Shown here one piece after another: positions 16,022 to 24,735 of a DNA stretch of 34,530 nt (its first letter is position 1; each line of letters opens with the position of its first letter). The stretch comes from an uncultured Flavobacteriales bacterium. Its GTDB lineage: Bacteria > Bacteroidota > Bacteroidia > Flavobacteriales > Weeksellaceae. The DNA lies in assembly GCA_937973555.1 (NCBI GenBank), contig CALJKL010000080.1:1-34530 (forward strand), given 5' to 3'. A program made the position numbers and the translations under genes. A model generated the notes under the pieces. The model did not search any database, was not told the DNA's origin, and saw only the letters and a list, made by a program, of their open reading frames with translations.

Positions 16022-16540
16022 TTATCCTATTAAATAAGAAACCAATACATCTTTGAAGATTATTTTTTTGATAAAGTGTTTTTTGCCGTCCTTTTTAAAC
16101 CATGCATTTTCTAAAACAACATCTACTATGTAAGGAATATGGTTAAATTGCTCCATCTTTTTTTCTTCCCTTACTTTTCTAACAGAAATGGTGCCCGATT
16201 CTATTTTTAAACTTTGCAGTATTTTCACGTCTGTTTTAAGAGCATCAGTACAGTAATTGTCGGTTTCTTCTGTGTTTAAAATCTCAACAACACCTTTTAC
16301 TGAAGGAGATTTATCTAGCTTAAATTTTAAAAACTTGTTGGTTAATTTATATTTATTCGCATCAATATCCAGAATTACAAAAGTGTTTTGTTTGCCTTCA
16401 AATTTTACTTTTCTCAGAACTCTTAAATTTTCACAACCTCTTGCGGGAAATTCTTCTAAAACCTGTATGGCGTTTTGATTTTGTCCATAAATGAAGTAAC
16501 AGAACATATAAAAGAAGAATAATAATGCAATTTTTTTCAT
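16022..16540 (-). CDS. Secreted hypothetical protein
   Basis: 172 residues with a signal peptide (MKKIALLFFFYMFCYFIYGQ). Not recognised. The mature part is basic and strand-rich (FVILDIDANKYKLTNKFLKFKL, SGTISVRKVREEKK), with two cysteines (ARGCENL and NYCTDAL, about 35 and 97) that could form a disulfide. It may begin as a translationally coupled partner of a 23-codon frame whose TGA overlaps its ATG. It is transcribed away from the cytochrome gene and towards the metal-efflux operon. Confidence 0.7.
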   Translation of the reverse strand: MKKIALLFFFYMFCYFIYGQNQNAIQVLEEFPARGCENLRVLRKVKFEGKQNTFVILDIDANKYKLTNKFLKFKLDKSPSVKGVVEILNTEETDNYCTDALKTDVKILQSLKIESGTISVRKVREEKKMEQFNHIPYIVDVVLENAWFKKDGKKHFIKKIIFKDVLVSYLIG

Positions 16541-16608
16541 AAGAAGAGTTTTATATAATATGTTAAGAATACCAAAAAAGATACCAAAAAAAGATGTTCA
16601 TATTTCAT
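16537..16608 (-). CDS. Possible 23-residue membrane peptide overlapping next gene
   Basis: A short frame with ATG at 16608 encodes a peptide starting MKYEHLFLVSFLVF and ending YYIKLFL, almost entirely one hydrophobic helix. Its TGA overlaps the ATG of the 16540 gene as ATGA, the classic coupling arrangement. Part of it is a near-tandem repeat of ACCAAAAAAGAT (plus strand, 16571-16595), which argues that it may be fortuitous. Confidence 0.2.
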   Translation of the reverse strand: MKYEHLFLVSFLVFLTYYIKLFL

Positions 16609-16641
16609 ATTGTTTTTCCCAAATGAAGACCGATAATTATT

Positions 16642-16649
16642 TATCTTTG
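16642..16649 (+). promoter_or_regulatory. -7 element of the cytochrome c gene
   Basis: TATCTTTG fits TAnnTTTG, 30 bases before the GTG start. No TTG at the usual -33 distance. Confidence 0.4.
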
Positions 16650-16679
16650 TTTTCAAATTAATACAATAAAAATAATGAA

Positions 16680-17069
16680 GTGAAAAGATTTTTTTTAACC
16701 TCAGTTTTGGGATTGGTAATATTGGTTTCATGTTCTAAAACCAAAGAATCTTCCGAAACAATTACTACTCCAAGTTCCCAAACGATAAAACCCACTGTGG
16801 CTTCTAATCTTTCTCCAGAGGAAGAGGGTAAAGCCTTGTTAGAAGGAGCAGATTGTTTAACCTGTCATAAAATAGACGAAAAACTGATAGGACCTTCTTA
16901 TAAGGAGATTTCAGCCAAATACACAGATGCAGATATAGATCTTTTGGCTGATAAAATTGTTAATGGTGGCAGTGGCGTTTGGGGAGATGTGCCCATGGCT
17001 GCTCATCCTGGATTGGATAAAGAAAATGCTAAGAAAATGGTGAAATATATTCTGTCACTCAAAAAATAA
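16680..17069 (+). CDS. Lipoprotein c-type cytochrome
   Basis: 129-residue class I cytochrome c (c551/c552-like), an electron carrier facing the periplasm. It has a lipoprotein signal with VSC (C18), then a Ser/Thr-rich linker. The haem motif is CLTCH at 59-63 and the probable distal methionine is M106 in VPMAAHP. The start is GTG at 16680. An ATG five bases earlier (16675) is in another frame and hits TGA after two codons. GTG places the signal peptide correctly (MKRFFLTSVLGLVILVSC). Confidence 0.9.
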   Translation: MKRFFLTSVLGLVILVSCSKTKESSETITTPSSQTIKPTVASNLSPEEEGKALLEGADCLTCHKIDEKLIGPSYKEISAKYTDADIDLLADKIVNGGSGVWGDVPMAAHPGLDKENAKKMVKYILSLKK

Positions 17070-17171
17070 ACAATATCAAATATTTTAATCTTAACAGAAG
17101 GCATTCATTTACAGATTGCTTTTTTTATTGTCAATCAGATAATTTGAAATATTAATATCACAAAAAATCCT

Positions 17172-17179
17172 TATTTTTG
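17172..17179 (+). promoter_or_regulatory. -7 element of lysS
   Basis: TATTTTTG fits TAnnTTTG and lies 22 bases before the lysS ATG. At the -33 position is the perfect palindrome ATATTAATAT (17149-17158) instead of TTG. Confidence 0.45.
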
Positions 17180-17201
17180 CAATTCGAAAAAATTGAAAAA
17201 A

Positions 17202-18899
17202 ATGTCTTTAACAGAACAAGAAATTATCCGAAGAGAAAAACTGCAGAAACTTCAGGAATTAGGAATCAATCCGTTTCCGGCAGATGAATATAAAATTACA
17301 GATACTACCAAAACCATAAAATCTGATTTTGCAGAAGGTAAAAAGGTGAGTATTGCCGGAAGATTAATGTCTAGAAGAATCCAAGGGAAGGCTAGTTTTG
17401 CAGAATTACAGGACTCTGAAGGAAGAATTCAGGTATATTTCAACAGAGACGAAATCTGTCCTGGAGAAGACAAAGAATTATATAACGAAGTATACAAACA
17501 CCTTTTAGATATTGGTGATATCATAGGGATAGAAGGCGAATTGTTTAAAACCCAAGTGGGGGAAATGACAGTAATGGTAAAAGACTTTAAGCTTCTTACC
17601 AAATCTCTTCGTCCGCTTCCATTGCCAAAAGTAGATGCTGATGGAAATGTGCATGATGCGTTCAATGACCCTGAAATGCGTTATAGACAGCGTTATGCAG
17701 ACTTGGTGGTGAATCCACATGTAAAAGAAATTTTTGTAAAAAGAACAAAATTGTTCAATGCTATGAGGGATTTCTTTAACAGCGCGGGGTATTTTGAGGT
17801 AGAAACTCCAGTGTTACAAGCCATCCCAGGTGGAGCTGCGGCAAGACCTTTTATTACGCATCACAATGCTTTGGATATACCTTTGTATATGAGAATTGCC
17901 AATGAATTATATCTTAAAAGATTGATTGTTGGAGGTTTTGATGGGGTATATGAGTTTTCTAAAAACTTCCGTAACGAAGGGATGGACAGAACCCATAATC
18001 CAGAATTTACCGCTATGGAAATCTATGTAGCCTACAAAGACTACAACTGGATGATGGACTTCACCGAAAAATTGCTAGAGCACTGTGCTATTGCAGTGAA
18101 TGGTACTACCAAAGCTACTTTTGGGGATAATGAAATTGATTTCAAAGCACCATATCCAAGAGTTTCTATGACTGAAGCCATTCAGAAATTTACCGGTTTT
18201 GATATTACTGGGAAATCAGAAGACGAGCTTCGTCATTTTGCAAAGTCTATCGGTATAGAAGTGGATGAGACTATGGGTAAAGGAAAATTGATTGATGAAA
18301 TCTTCGGTGAAAAATGCGAAGGTAACTTTATTCAGCCGACTTTCATTACCGATTATCCTATAGAAATGTCGCCTTTAACCAAAAAACACAGAAGCAAAGA
18401 AGGTCTTACCGAACGTTTTGAATTGATGGTGTGTGGTAAAGAGATTGCCAATGCTTATTCTGAGTTAAATGATCCTATAGACCAAAGAGAGCGTTTTGAA
18501 GCACAGATGACACTTTCTGAAAGAGGGGATGACGAGGCGATGTTTATAGACCAGGATTTCTTGAGAGCTTTAGAATATGGTATGCCGCCTACTTCAGGTT
18601 TAGGAATAGGGATGGATAGATTAATTATGTTCCTCACCAATAATGCTTCTATTCAAGAAGTATTGTTCTTCCCACAAATGAGGCCGGAAAAGAAAGCGCC
18701 GACAGTAGAATTGGGAGAAGACGAAAAAGTAATTCTTGAAATTTTAGCTTCACAAGAAGAGTCTATGAATTTGACTGAAGTAAAAGACAGGTCTCAATTG
18801 TCAGGAAAAAAATGGGATAAGGCAACCAAAAACCTTTCTAAAAATAATTTAATAAAAGTAGAGAAGATAGGAGAAGACTTATTAATGAGTGCTCTCTAA
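17202..18899 (+). CDS. lysS: Lysyl-tRNA synthetase, class II
   Basis: Attaches lysine to tRNA-Lys. The N-terminal OB-fold anticodon-binding domain (about 50-150) includes VSIAGRLMSRRIQGKASFAE. The class II core has motif 1 near FEVETPVLQAIPGGAAARPF, motif 2 FRNEGMDRTHNPEFTAMEIY and motif 3 GLGIGMDRLIMF. The ATG at 17202 is chosen over a TTG three codons earlier. At 565 residues it is about 60 longer than E. coli LysS. The extra C-terminal stretch (about 496-565) looks like a winged-helix-type domain (ILEILASQEESMNLTEV, DKATKNLSKNNLIKVEKIG). Confidence 0.97.
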   Translation: MSLTEQEIIRREKLQKLQELGINPFPADEYKITDTTKTIKSDFAEGKKVSIAGRLMSRRIQGKASFAELQDSEGRIQVYFNRDEICPGEDKELYNEVYKHLLDIGDIIGIEGELFKTQVGEMTVMVKDFKLLTKSLRPLPLPKVDADGNVHDAFNDPEMRYRQRYADLVVNPHVKEIFVKRTKLFNAMRDFFNSAGYFEVETPVLQAIPGGAAARPFITHHNALDIPLYMRIANELYLKRLIVGGFDGVYEFSKNFRNEGMDRTHNPEFTAMEIYVAYKDYNWMMDFTEKLLEHCAIAVNGTTKATFGDNEIDFKAPYPRVSMTEAIQKFTGFDITGKSEDELRHFAKSIGIEVDETMGKGKLIDEIFGEKCEGNFIQPTFITDYPIEMSPLTKKHRSKEGLTERFELMVCGKEIANAYSELNDPIDQRERFEAQMTLSERGDDEAMFIDQDFLRALEYGMPPTSGLGIGMDRLIMFLTNNASIQEVLFFPQMRPEKKAPTVELGEDEKVILEILASQEESMNLTEVKDRSQLSGKKWDKATKNLSKNNLIKVEKIGEDLLMSAL

Positions 18900-18925
18900 T
18901 ATTTATATCTTTTACTTAATAATAT

Positions 18926-18952
18926 AACACATCCCTTGGATGTGTTTTTTTT
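18926..18952 (+). terminator. Terminator of lysS
   Basis: Arms AACACATCC (18926-18934) and GGATGTGTT (18938-18946) with a 3-base loop, followed by a run of T, 27 bases after the lysS stop. Confidence 0.92.
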
Positions 18953-19071
18953 ATGTTTTTTCTTAAAATTTTATGATTGTGAATAAATAGGAATAAATTT
19001 TGCTTGTAATACTTAATATTTTATTGTTTTTGAAGTCAAATAATTAAAATATAAATATAAAAACACACAAA

Positions 19072-20004
19072 ATGAAAAAAAATTTATTTATTGTAATTTT
19101 ATTGCCCTTTATGTCTTTTTCTCAGGGGAGAGTGGGGGTTAATACGTATGAACCTCAAGGGATATTTCATGTAGATGCAGGAAGAGACAACTCTTCTCCT
19201 ATGCCTACAACCAAAGAGGCATTGAATGATTTTGTGGTGAAGAGTGATGGTAAAGTAGGAATAGGTACTGTTAATCCTACTAATATTCTTACTATTATAG
19301 GGCAAAACAATGCAGATATTGATGTTGGGATGTTCTCCGGTACCAGTACCATTAATTCTATTGCTTATCATAATACAATGATTGGCGGTACGCCTGTAGC
19401 ACCTACTCTTGTAGGAAACTATCGTTCCATTGCTGCTTTTGAAGGATATGCTTACACTACTCTGGGGCAGATTCCATCAGGAGGTAGCGGAGTTGGCTTA
19501 ATGGGGTCTTTGGTTATCCGAACTGGCAGAACTGGTGGTGGCGAATTATGGCTGGGTACTTCTCCGGCTGATGCGGGTGGCTATTATTATAATTCTTCAT
19601 TTGATAAAAATGGAAATATGGCCATTGGTATAGATCCTACTGTAAGAACAGCAAGAACAAAACTTGAAGTAAATGGGGTAATAAGTTCTACACCACAGAC
19701 GCTTTCTAATAATGGAAGCAATATTACCAGTACTGTAGTAAGTGTAAATCCCGGCAATAACGATGATGATTTTCTTTTGCCCAATCCGGCTTCAGTACCA
19801 GGAGCAATTATATTTGTGAGAAATATATCCAGCAATAATACTGCAGAGATTATCACGCCGTCAGGCTCTATAATTAATGCGTCTAATGTGGGCGGAGCTT
19901 CTAATTTCTATATGGTAGGACTTGATAATAATGTTGCTAAAACCAAGACTATAATGTTTATCAGTGATGGTTTTAATTGGACGGCTTTCAAGCCAAGTAA
20001 TTAA
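19072..20004 (+). CDS. Secreted tail-fibre/adhesin-like protein
   Basis: 310 residues with signal peptide MKKNLFIVILLPFMSFSQ. It contains three degenerate repeats of the type G-x-V-G-I-x-T-x-x-P...L-x-V-x-G: residues 19-36 (GRVGVNTYEPQGIFHVDA), 60-77 (GKVGIGTVNPTNILTIIG) and 181-202 (GNMAIGIDPT...LEVNG). These resemble the repeat collar of phage long tail fibres and of many Chryseobacterium surface proteins. The middle is Gly/Ser/Thr-rich, and the end resembles a beta-rich tip (IIFVRNISSNNTAEIITPSG). A surface or adhesin role is inferred. Single-gene unit with its own terminator. Confidence 0.8.
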   Translation: MKKNLFIVILLPFMSFSQGRVGVNTYEPQGIFHVDAGRDNSSPMPTTKEALNDFVVKSDGKVGIGTVNPTNILTIIGQNNADIDVGMFSGTSTINSIAYHNTMIGGTPVAPTLVGNYRSIAAFEGYAYTTLGQIPSGGSGVGLMGSLVIRTGRTGGGELWLGTSPADAGGYYYNSSFDKNGNMAIGIDPTVRTARTKLEVNGVISSTPQTLSNNGSNITSTVVSVNPGNNDDDFLLPNPASVPGAIIFVRNISSNNTAEIITPSGSIINASNVGGASNFYMVGLDNNVAKTKTIMFISDGFNWTAFKPSN

Positions 20005-20034
20005 ATAGTTTTTCTAAAAAAAAATCTACTAAAT

Positions 20035-20058
20035 GCGCCCTTTGTGGCGTTTTTTTTA
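20035..20058 (+). terminator. Terminator after the tail-fibre-like gene
   Basis: Short GC stem GCGCC (20035-20039) with GGCGT (20046-20050) and a 6-base loop, followed by about eight T, 30 bases past the stop. Confidence 0.75.
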
Positions 20059-20231
20059 TTGCTAATGTTAAGATTTGTAGATAGAATATTTTTAACAAGT
20101 TGAAAATATTAATCTTCATAATATTAATAATTTTAACTTTTTTAATTAAAATAAAGTATTATTTTCGCAATCATAAATATTAATTATGAATTGTAATAAC
20201 ATATTTATATTATTGTCAAAAAAAGTGAGGA

Positions 20232-23200
20232 ATGAAAAATGGATTATATCTGCCGCAGTTCGATTTTGATTCATGTGGTGTAGGGTTTGTTGCGAATCTA
20301 AAAGGAATTAAAAGTCATAAAATTGTAACTGATGCTATTACCATGCTCGAGAATATGGAGCATAGAGGAGCCACCGGATACGAAAAAAACACAGGAGACG
20401 GTGCAGGTATTCAAATCCAGATACCACACGAATTTTTGTATGAAAAATCATTAGAAAACGGTTTTTATCTTCCGGATGTGGGGAATTATGGTGTTGGGAT
20501 GTTATTCTTTCCACAAGACGATGCCTTGAGAGATGAGTGCAAAAGAGTAATCCTTAATTCAGCTGAAAAACTTAATTATACCATTCTGGGCTTCCGTTCG
20601 GTGCCTGTCAATAATTTCGAAATTGGTGAAACAGCAAAATCGGTAGAACCGGTGATGGAAATGATGTTCATCGAAAAGCCTTTTGATATTACTTCTGATG
20701 ATGATTTTGAAAGAAAATTATATGTTTTCAGAAATTATATTTCTCATCAAATTTCCAATATTACACAGAATGATCCTATAGGTTTTTATGTGGCTTCTTT
20801 GTCTTGCAGAAAACTGATTTATAAAGGACAGTTGAGAAGTGTACAAATCAGAAATTATTTTAAAGATTTGACGGATCCCAAACTCACTTCTGCTTTCGGA
20901 ATGGTGCATTCTCGCTTTGCTACCAATACAAGTCCTAACTGGAATTTGGCACAGCCATTCCGTTTTATTGCTCATAATGGGGAAATTAATACAGTGAATG
21001 GTAACCTCAATTGGCTTCGATCCAGCGAAAAGAATTTTGAAAGTCCATTTTTTAGTCAACAAGAAATGGATATGCTGTTGCCTTTAACTAAACCGAACCA
21101 GTCGGATTCTTCTTATTTGGATAATATGGTGGAGTTATTGGTACATTCTGGCAGAAGTCTTCCGCATGCGATGATGATGCTGATTCCTGAAGCATGGGAT
21201 GGCGATAAGCATATGGAGGATTACAAAAAATATTTCTATGCCTTCCATGCTTGTATGATGGAGCCTTGGGACGGGCCAGCTTCCATTTCTTTTACTGATG
21301 GAAAAGTAATTGGGGCGACATTAGACCGAAATGGTTTAAGACCTTCCAGATATTGTGTAACCAAAGATGATACTATAATTATGGCATCAGAATCCGGGGC
21401 TCTTCCTGTAGATCCTGCAAGGGTTGTCAGAAGAGGAAGATTGCAGCCGGGTAAAATGTTTTTGGTGGATTTGGTGAAAGGAAAGATTGTTAATGATGAA
21501 GAATTGAAGAAGGAGATTGCGACTTCACAACCTTATCAACAATGGCTTGAGGAAAATCAAATTAAATTAAATGAACTTCCTGAGCCTAGAATGCGTTTTA
21601 CTCGTATTCAGGGGCAAGATGTTTTGAAATTTCAAAAGGCGTTTGGTTATAGCCGAGAAGATGTAGAAAAAGTCATTAAGGAAATGGCTGTTTCTGGCAA
21701 AGAGCCTATTGGTTCTATGGGATTTGATTCTCCTATAGCGGTCTTGAGTGAGAAGCCTCAACATTTAAGTTCTTATTTTAAGCAATTGTTTGCGCAAGTG
21801 ACCAATCCACCTATCGATCCAATCAGAGAGCGTTTGGTAATGTCTTTGACCACCGTTATTGGTGGTAACGGAAATTTATTGACCGGAGATAAAGCTTTTG
21901 CGCATAGCGTAATGGTAGACAGTCCGGTTTTGGATAATCTTCAGTTGGAAAAACTTAGAAGTATTGATACCGGAAATTTCCAAGCGAAAACGTTGCAGAC
22001 GTATTTCAAAGCTGATAGTAAACCGGGAAGCATGAAAAGAGGGATTGATAGACTTTGCCGATATGCAATGGATGCTGTTCAGGATGGTTTTGATGTGATT
22101 ATCCTTTCGGATAGGGCTATTGATTCTAATCACGCTGCAATACCAAGTTTATTGGCGTGTTCGGCGGTGCATCATCATCTAATCAGAAATGGAGTGCGCA
22201 GAAAAGTTGGTTTGGTATTGGAAGTGGGAGATGCCTGGGAAGTTCATCATTTTGCAACACTGCTGGGCTTTGGTGCTACGGCTATAAACCCTTATTTGGC
22301 ATTGGCTACCATCAGAGAAATGGTCAATTCTGGCGAAATAAAAGGCAAAGATTATCCTACGGCCAAGAAAAATTATATTAAATCTGTAGGTGATGGCTTA
22401 TTGAAGATTTTCTCCAAAATGGGAATTTCTACTTTGATGTCATATCAAGGGGCGCAGATCTTTGAAATTATCGGTTTGAATAAACTTGTTGTAAACACAT
22501 GTTTCACCGGTGCTATTTCAAGAATTGAAGGTCTTGGTTTTGATGATTTGGCGCAGGAAGCCTTGGTAAAACATTTTGATGCGTACGCGCCAAAAACAGA
22601 TGAACCTGTTCTGAAAGAAGGAGGTATCTATCAATGGAAAAGAAACGGAGAGTATCACATGTACAATCCGCAAACGGTAAGTTTGTTGCAACAAGCTACC
22701 CGAAACAACGATTATGAAACGTTTAAAAAATATACAAGAGTGGCCAATAACTTAACCAATAGTTCGGCGACGCTAAGAAGTTTACTCGAATTTAAAAACG
22801 ATAGGCCAGCTATTCCTGTAGAGGAAGTAGAACCGGTAGAAAAAATCTTGAAAAGGTTTGCTTCTGGGGCGATGTCTTTTGGATCGATTTCTTATGAAGC
22901 TCATTCTACATTGGCTATTGCTATGAACAGAATTGGAGCAAAAAGTAATACCGGGGAAGGAGGTGAAGACGAAATTCGTTATGAACTCAATGAAAAAGGA
23001 GAAAACCTTCGTTCTGCGATTAAGCAGGTAGCTTCAGGAAGATTTGGGGTTACGGCAAGATATTTAGCCGAAGCTGATGAAATTCAAATTAAAATGGCTC
23101 AAGGAGCTAAGCCTGGTGAAGGCGGACAGTTGCCTGGAGATAAGGTAGATGCTTGGATTGGGAAAACCAGACATTCAACCCCTGGTGTAGGATTGATTTC

Positions 23201-24719
23201 TCCGCCACCACATCATGATATTTATTCTATTGAAGATTTAGCGCAGTTGATTTTCGATTTAAAGAACGCCAACCGACATGCAAGAATTTCAGTAAAATTG
23301 GTTTCTAAAGCAGGCGTGGGTACCATTGCTGCTGGAGTTGCCAAAGCTAAGGCAGATCATATTTTAATTTCCGGATATGATGGGGGAACGGGGGCTTCTC
23401 CGGTAAGTTCTGTGCGTCATGCAGGTTTGCCTTGGGAATTAGGATTGGTAGAAACACATCAGACTTTAATCAAGCATAAACTCCGTCAAAGGGTTACGGT
23501 ACAGACAGACGGACAGATTAAGACGGGAAGAGACATTGTAATGGCTACCTTAATGGGTGCTGAAGAATGGGGTGTTGCTACCTCTGCATTAATTGTTCAG
23601 GGTTGTATTTTGATGAGAAAATGCCATGAAAACACATGTCCGGTAGGGATAGCTACTCAAAATGGAGAATTGAGAAAGAAATTCACAGGAAGCGCAGACC
23701 ATTTGGTGAATTATTTCACCTTCTTGGCGACAGAAACCCGAGAAATAATGGCTTCTTTAGGCTTTAGAACCATAGATGAAATGGTGGGGCAATACCAATG
23801 CTTAACGAAGAGAGAAGATATTAAATTCTGGAAAGCAAAAACAGTTGATTTAAGTGCTTTCTTGCAAAAAATGGATACTGAATTGCCTTTGATTAAATCG
23901 GAGGCTCAGGAGGACGAAACTGTGGATTCTTTGTCCTGGAAAATGTTAGAAGTGGCCAAAGATGCCATTGCTAAAAAAGGAAAAGTGGAAGCGGACTTCA
24001 GTATCATCAATACAGACAGAACCGTGGGGACGATTCTTTCCCATGAGTTGACCAAAATCTATAAGTCTGAGGGCATGCCGGAAGATTCCTTAAGATTCTA
24101 TTTTAATGGAACGGCGGGGCAAAGTTTCGGTGCGTTTTGTAACAAAGGAATTACCATGAAATTAGAAGGCGATGGCAATGATTATTTTGGGAAAGGGCTT
24201 TCTGGGGGTAAACTGGTGGTGCGTCCGGATAAGAGTTCCTCATTTAAAGCTAATGAAAATTCCATTATCGGCAATGTAGCCTTGTATGGGGCTACCAGTG
24301 GAAAAGTATTCATCAACGGTATGGCGGGAGAACGCTTCTGTGTGAGAAATTCAGGCGCAACTGCTGTAGTAGAAGGCGTGGGAGCTCATGGTTGTGAATA
24401 CATGACGGGTGGAACGGTAGTGGTTTTAGGAGGAGTTGGTAAAAACTTCGGGGCTGGTATGAGTGGCGGTATTGCCTACATCTGGGATGTTAATGAAACC
24501 ATGAAGAAAAACTTTAACCCGGATATGGCAGATTTGGAAGAATTGACGGAGAAAGATAAAAATATCATTCAAAAACTTGTTGAAGAGCATGTAAAGGAAA
24601 CCGATAGTGATTTAGGAAAATATCTGTTGCAAGACTTTGAACAGAACTTGAAATATTTCGTAAAAGTTTTCCCAAGAGATTACAAAAAAGTGTTGGTGAA
24701 ACAAGGGGTTGAATTTTAA
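20232..24719 (+). CDS. gltB: Glutamate synthase (NADPH) large subunit
   Basis: 1495-residue alpha subunit of GOGAT, which makes two glutamates from glutamine and 2-oxoglutarate. The N-terminal class II amidotransferase domain should be processed to expose C15 in FDFDSCGVGF. The central domain and FMN/2-oxoglutarate domain follow (GGDEI-type GEGGEDEIRYEL; KPGEGGQLPGDKV; ISGYDGGTGASP). The 3Fe-4S cluster motif is CILMRKCHENTC (C-x5-C-x4-C). The C-terminal beta-helix has GXXGXXXG-like repeats (GTAGQSFGAF, GGKLVV, GAHGCEYMTGGTVVVLG). Length matches E. coli GltB (about 1490-1515). The -7 region TATTTTCG (20160-20167) has one mismatch to TAnnTTTG. gltD follows 16 bases on. Confidence 0.97.
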   Translation: MKNGLYLPQFDFDSCGVGFVANLKGIKSHKIVTDAITMLENMEHRGATGYEKNTGDGAGIQIQIPHEFLYEKSLENGFYLPDVGNYGVGMLFFPQDDALRDECKRVILNSAEKLNYTILGFRSVPVNNFEIGETAKSVEPVMEMMFIEKPFDITSDDDFERKLYVFRNYISHQISNITQNDPIGFYVASLSCRKLIYKGQLRSVQIRNYFKDLTDPKLTSAFGMVHSRFATNTSPNWNLAQPFRFIAHNGEINTVNGNLNWLRSSEKNFESPFFSQQEMDMLLPLTKPNQSDSSYLDNMVELLVHSGRSLPHAMMMLIPEAWDGDKHMEDYKKYFYAFHACMMEPWDGPASISFTDGKVIGATLDRNGLRPSRYCVTKDDTIIMASESGALPVDPARVVRRGRLQPGKMFLVDLVKGKIVNDEELKKEIATSQPYQQWLEENQIKLNELPEPRMRFTRIQGQDVLKFQKAFGYSREDVEKVIKEMAVSGKEPIGSMGFDSPIAVLSEKPQHLSSYFKQLFAQVTNPPIDPIRERLVMSLTTVIGGNGNLLTGDKAFAHSVMVDSPVLDNLQLEKLRSIDTGNFQAKTLQTYFKADSKPGSMKRGIDRLCRYAMDAVQDGFDVIILSDRAIDSNHAAIPSLLACSAVHHHLIRNGVRRKVGLVLEVGDAWEVHHFATLLGFGATAINPYLALATIREMVNSGEIKGKDYPTAKKNYIKSVGDGLLKIFSKMGISTLMSYQGAQIFEIIGLNKLVVNTCFTGAISRIEGLGFDDLAQEALVKHFDAYAPKTDEPVLKEGGIYQWKRNGEYHMYNPQTVSLLQQATRNNDYETFKKYTRVANNLTNSSATLRSLLEFKNDRPAIPVEEVEPVEKILKRFASGAMSFGSISYEAHSTLAIAMNRIGAKSNTGEGGEDEIRYELNEKGENLRSAIKQVASGRFGVTARYLAEADEIQIKMAQGAKPGEGGQLPGDKVDAWIGKTRHSTPGVGLISPPPHHDIYSIEDLAQLIFDLKNANRHARISVKLVSKAGVGTIAAGVAKAKADHILISGYDGGTGASPVSSVRHAGLPWELGLVETHQTLIKHKLRQRVTVQTDGQIKTGRDIVMATLMGAEEWGVATSALIVQGCILMRKCHENTCPVGIATQNGELRKKFTGSADHLVNYFTFLATETREIMASLGFRTIDEMVGQYQCLTKREDIKFWKAKTVDLSAFLQKMDTELPLIKSEAQEDETVDSLSWKMLEVAKDAIAKKGKVEADFSIINTDRTVGTILSHELTKIYKSEGMPEDSLRFYFNGTAGQSFGAFCNKGITMKLEGDGNDYFGKGLSGGKLVVRPDKSSSFKANENSIIGNVALYGATSGKVFINGMAGERFCVRNSGATAVVEGVGAHGCEYMTGGTVVVLGGVGKNFGAGMSGGIAYIWDVNETMKKNFNPDMADLEELTEKDKNIIQKLVEEHVKETDSDLGKYLLQDFEQNLKYFVKVFPRDYKKVLVKQGVEF

Positions 24720-24735
24720 TTTAAAGTAAAAAGAA

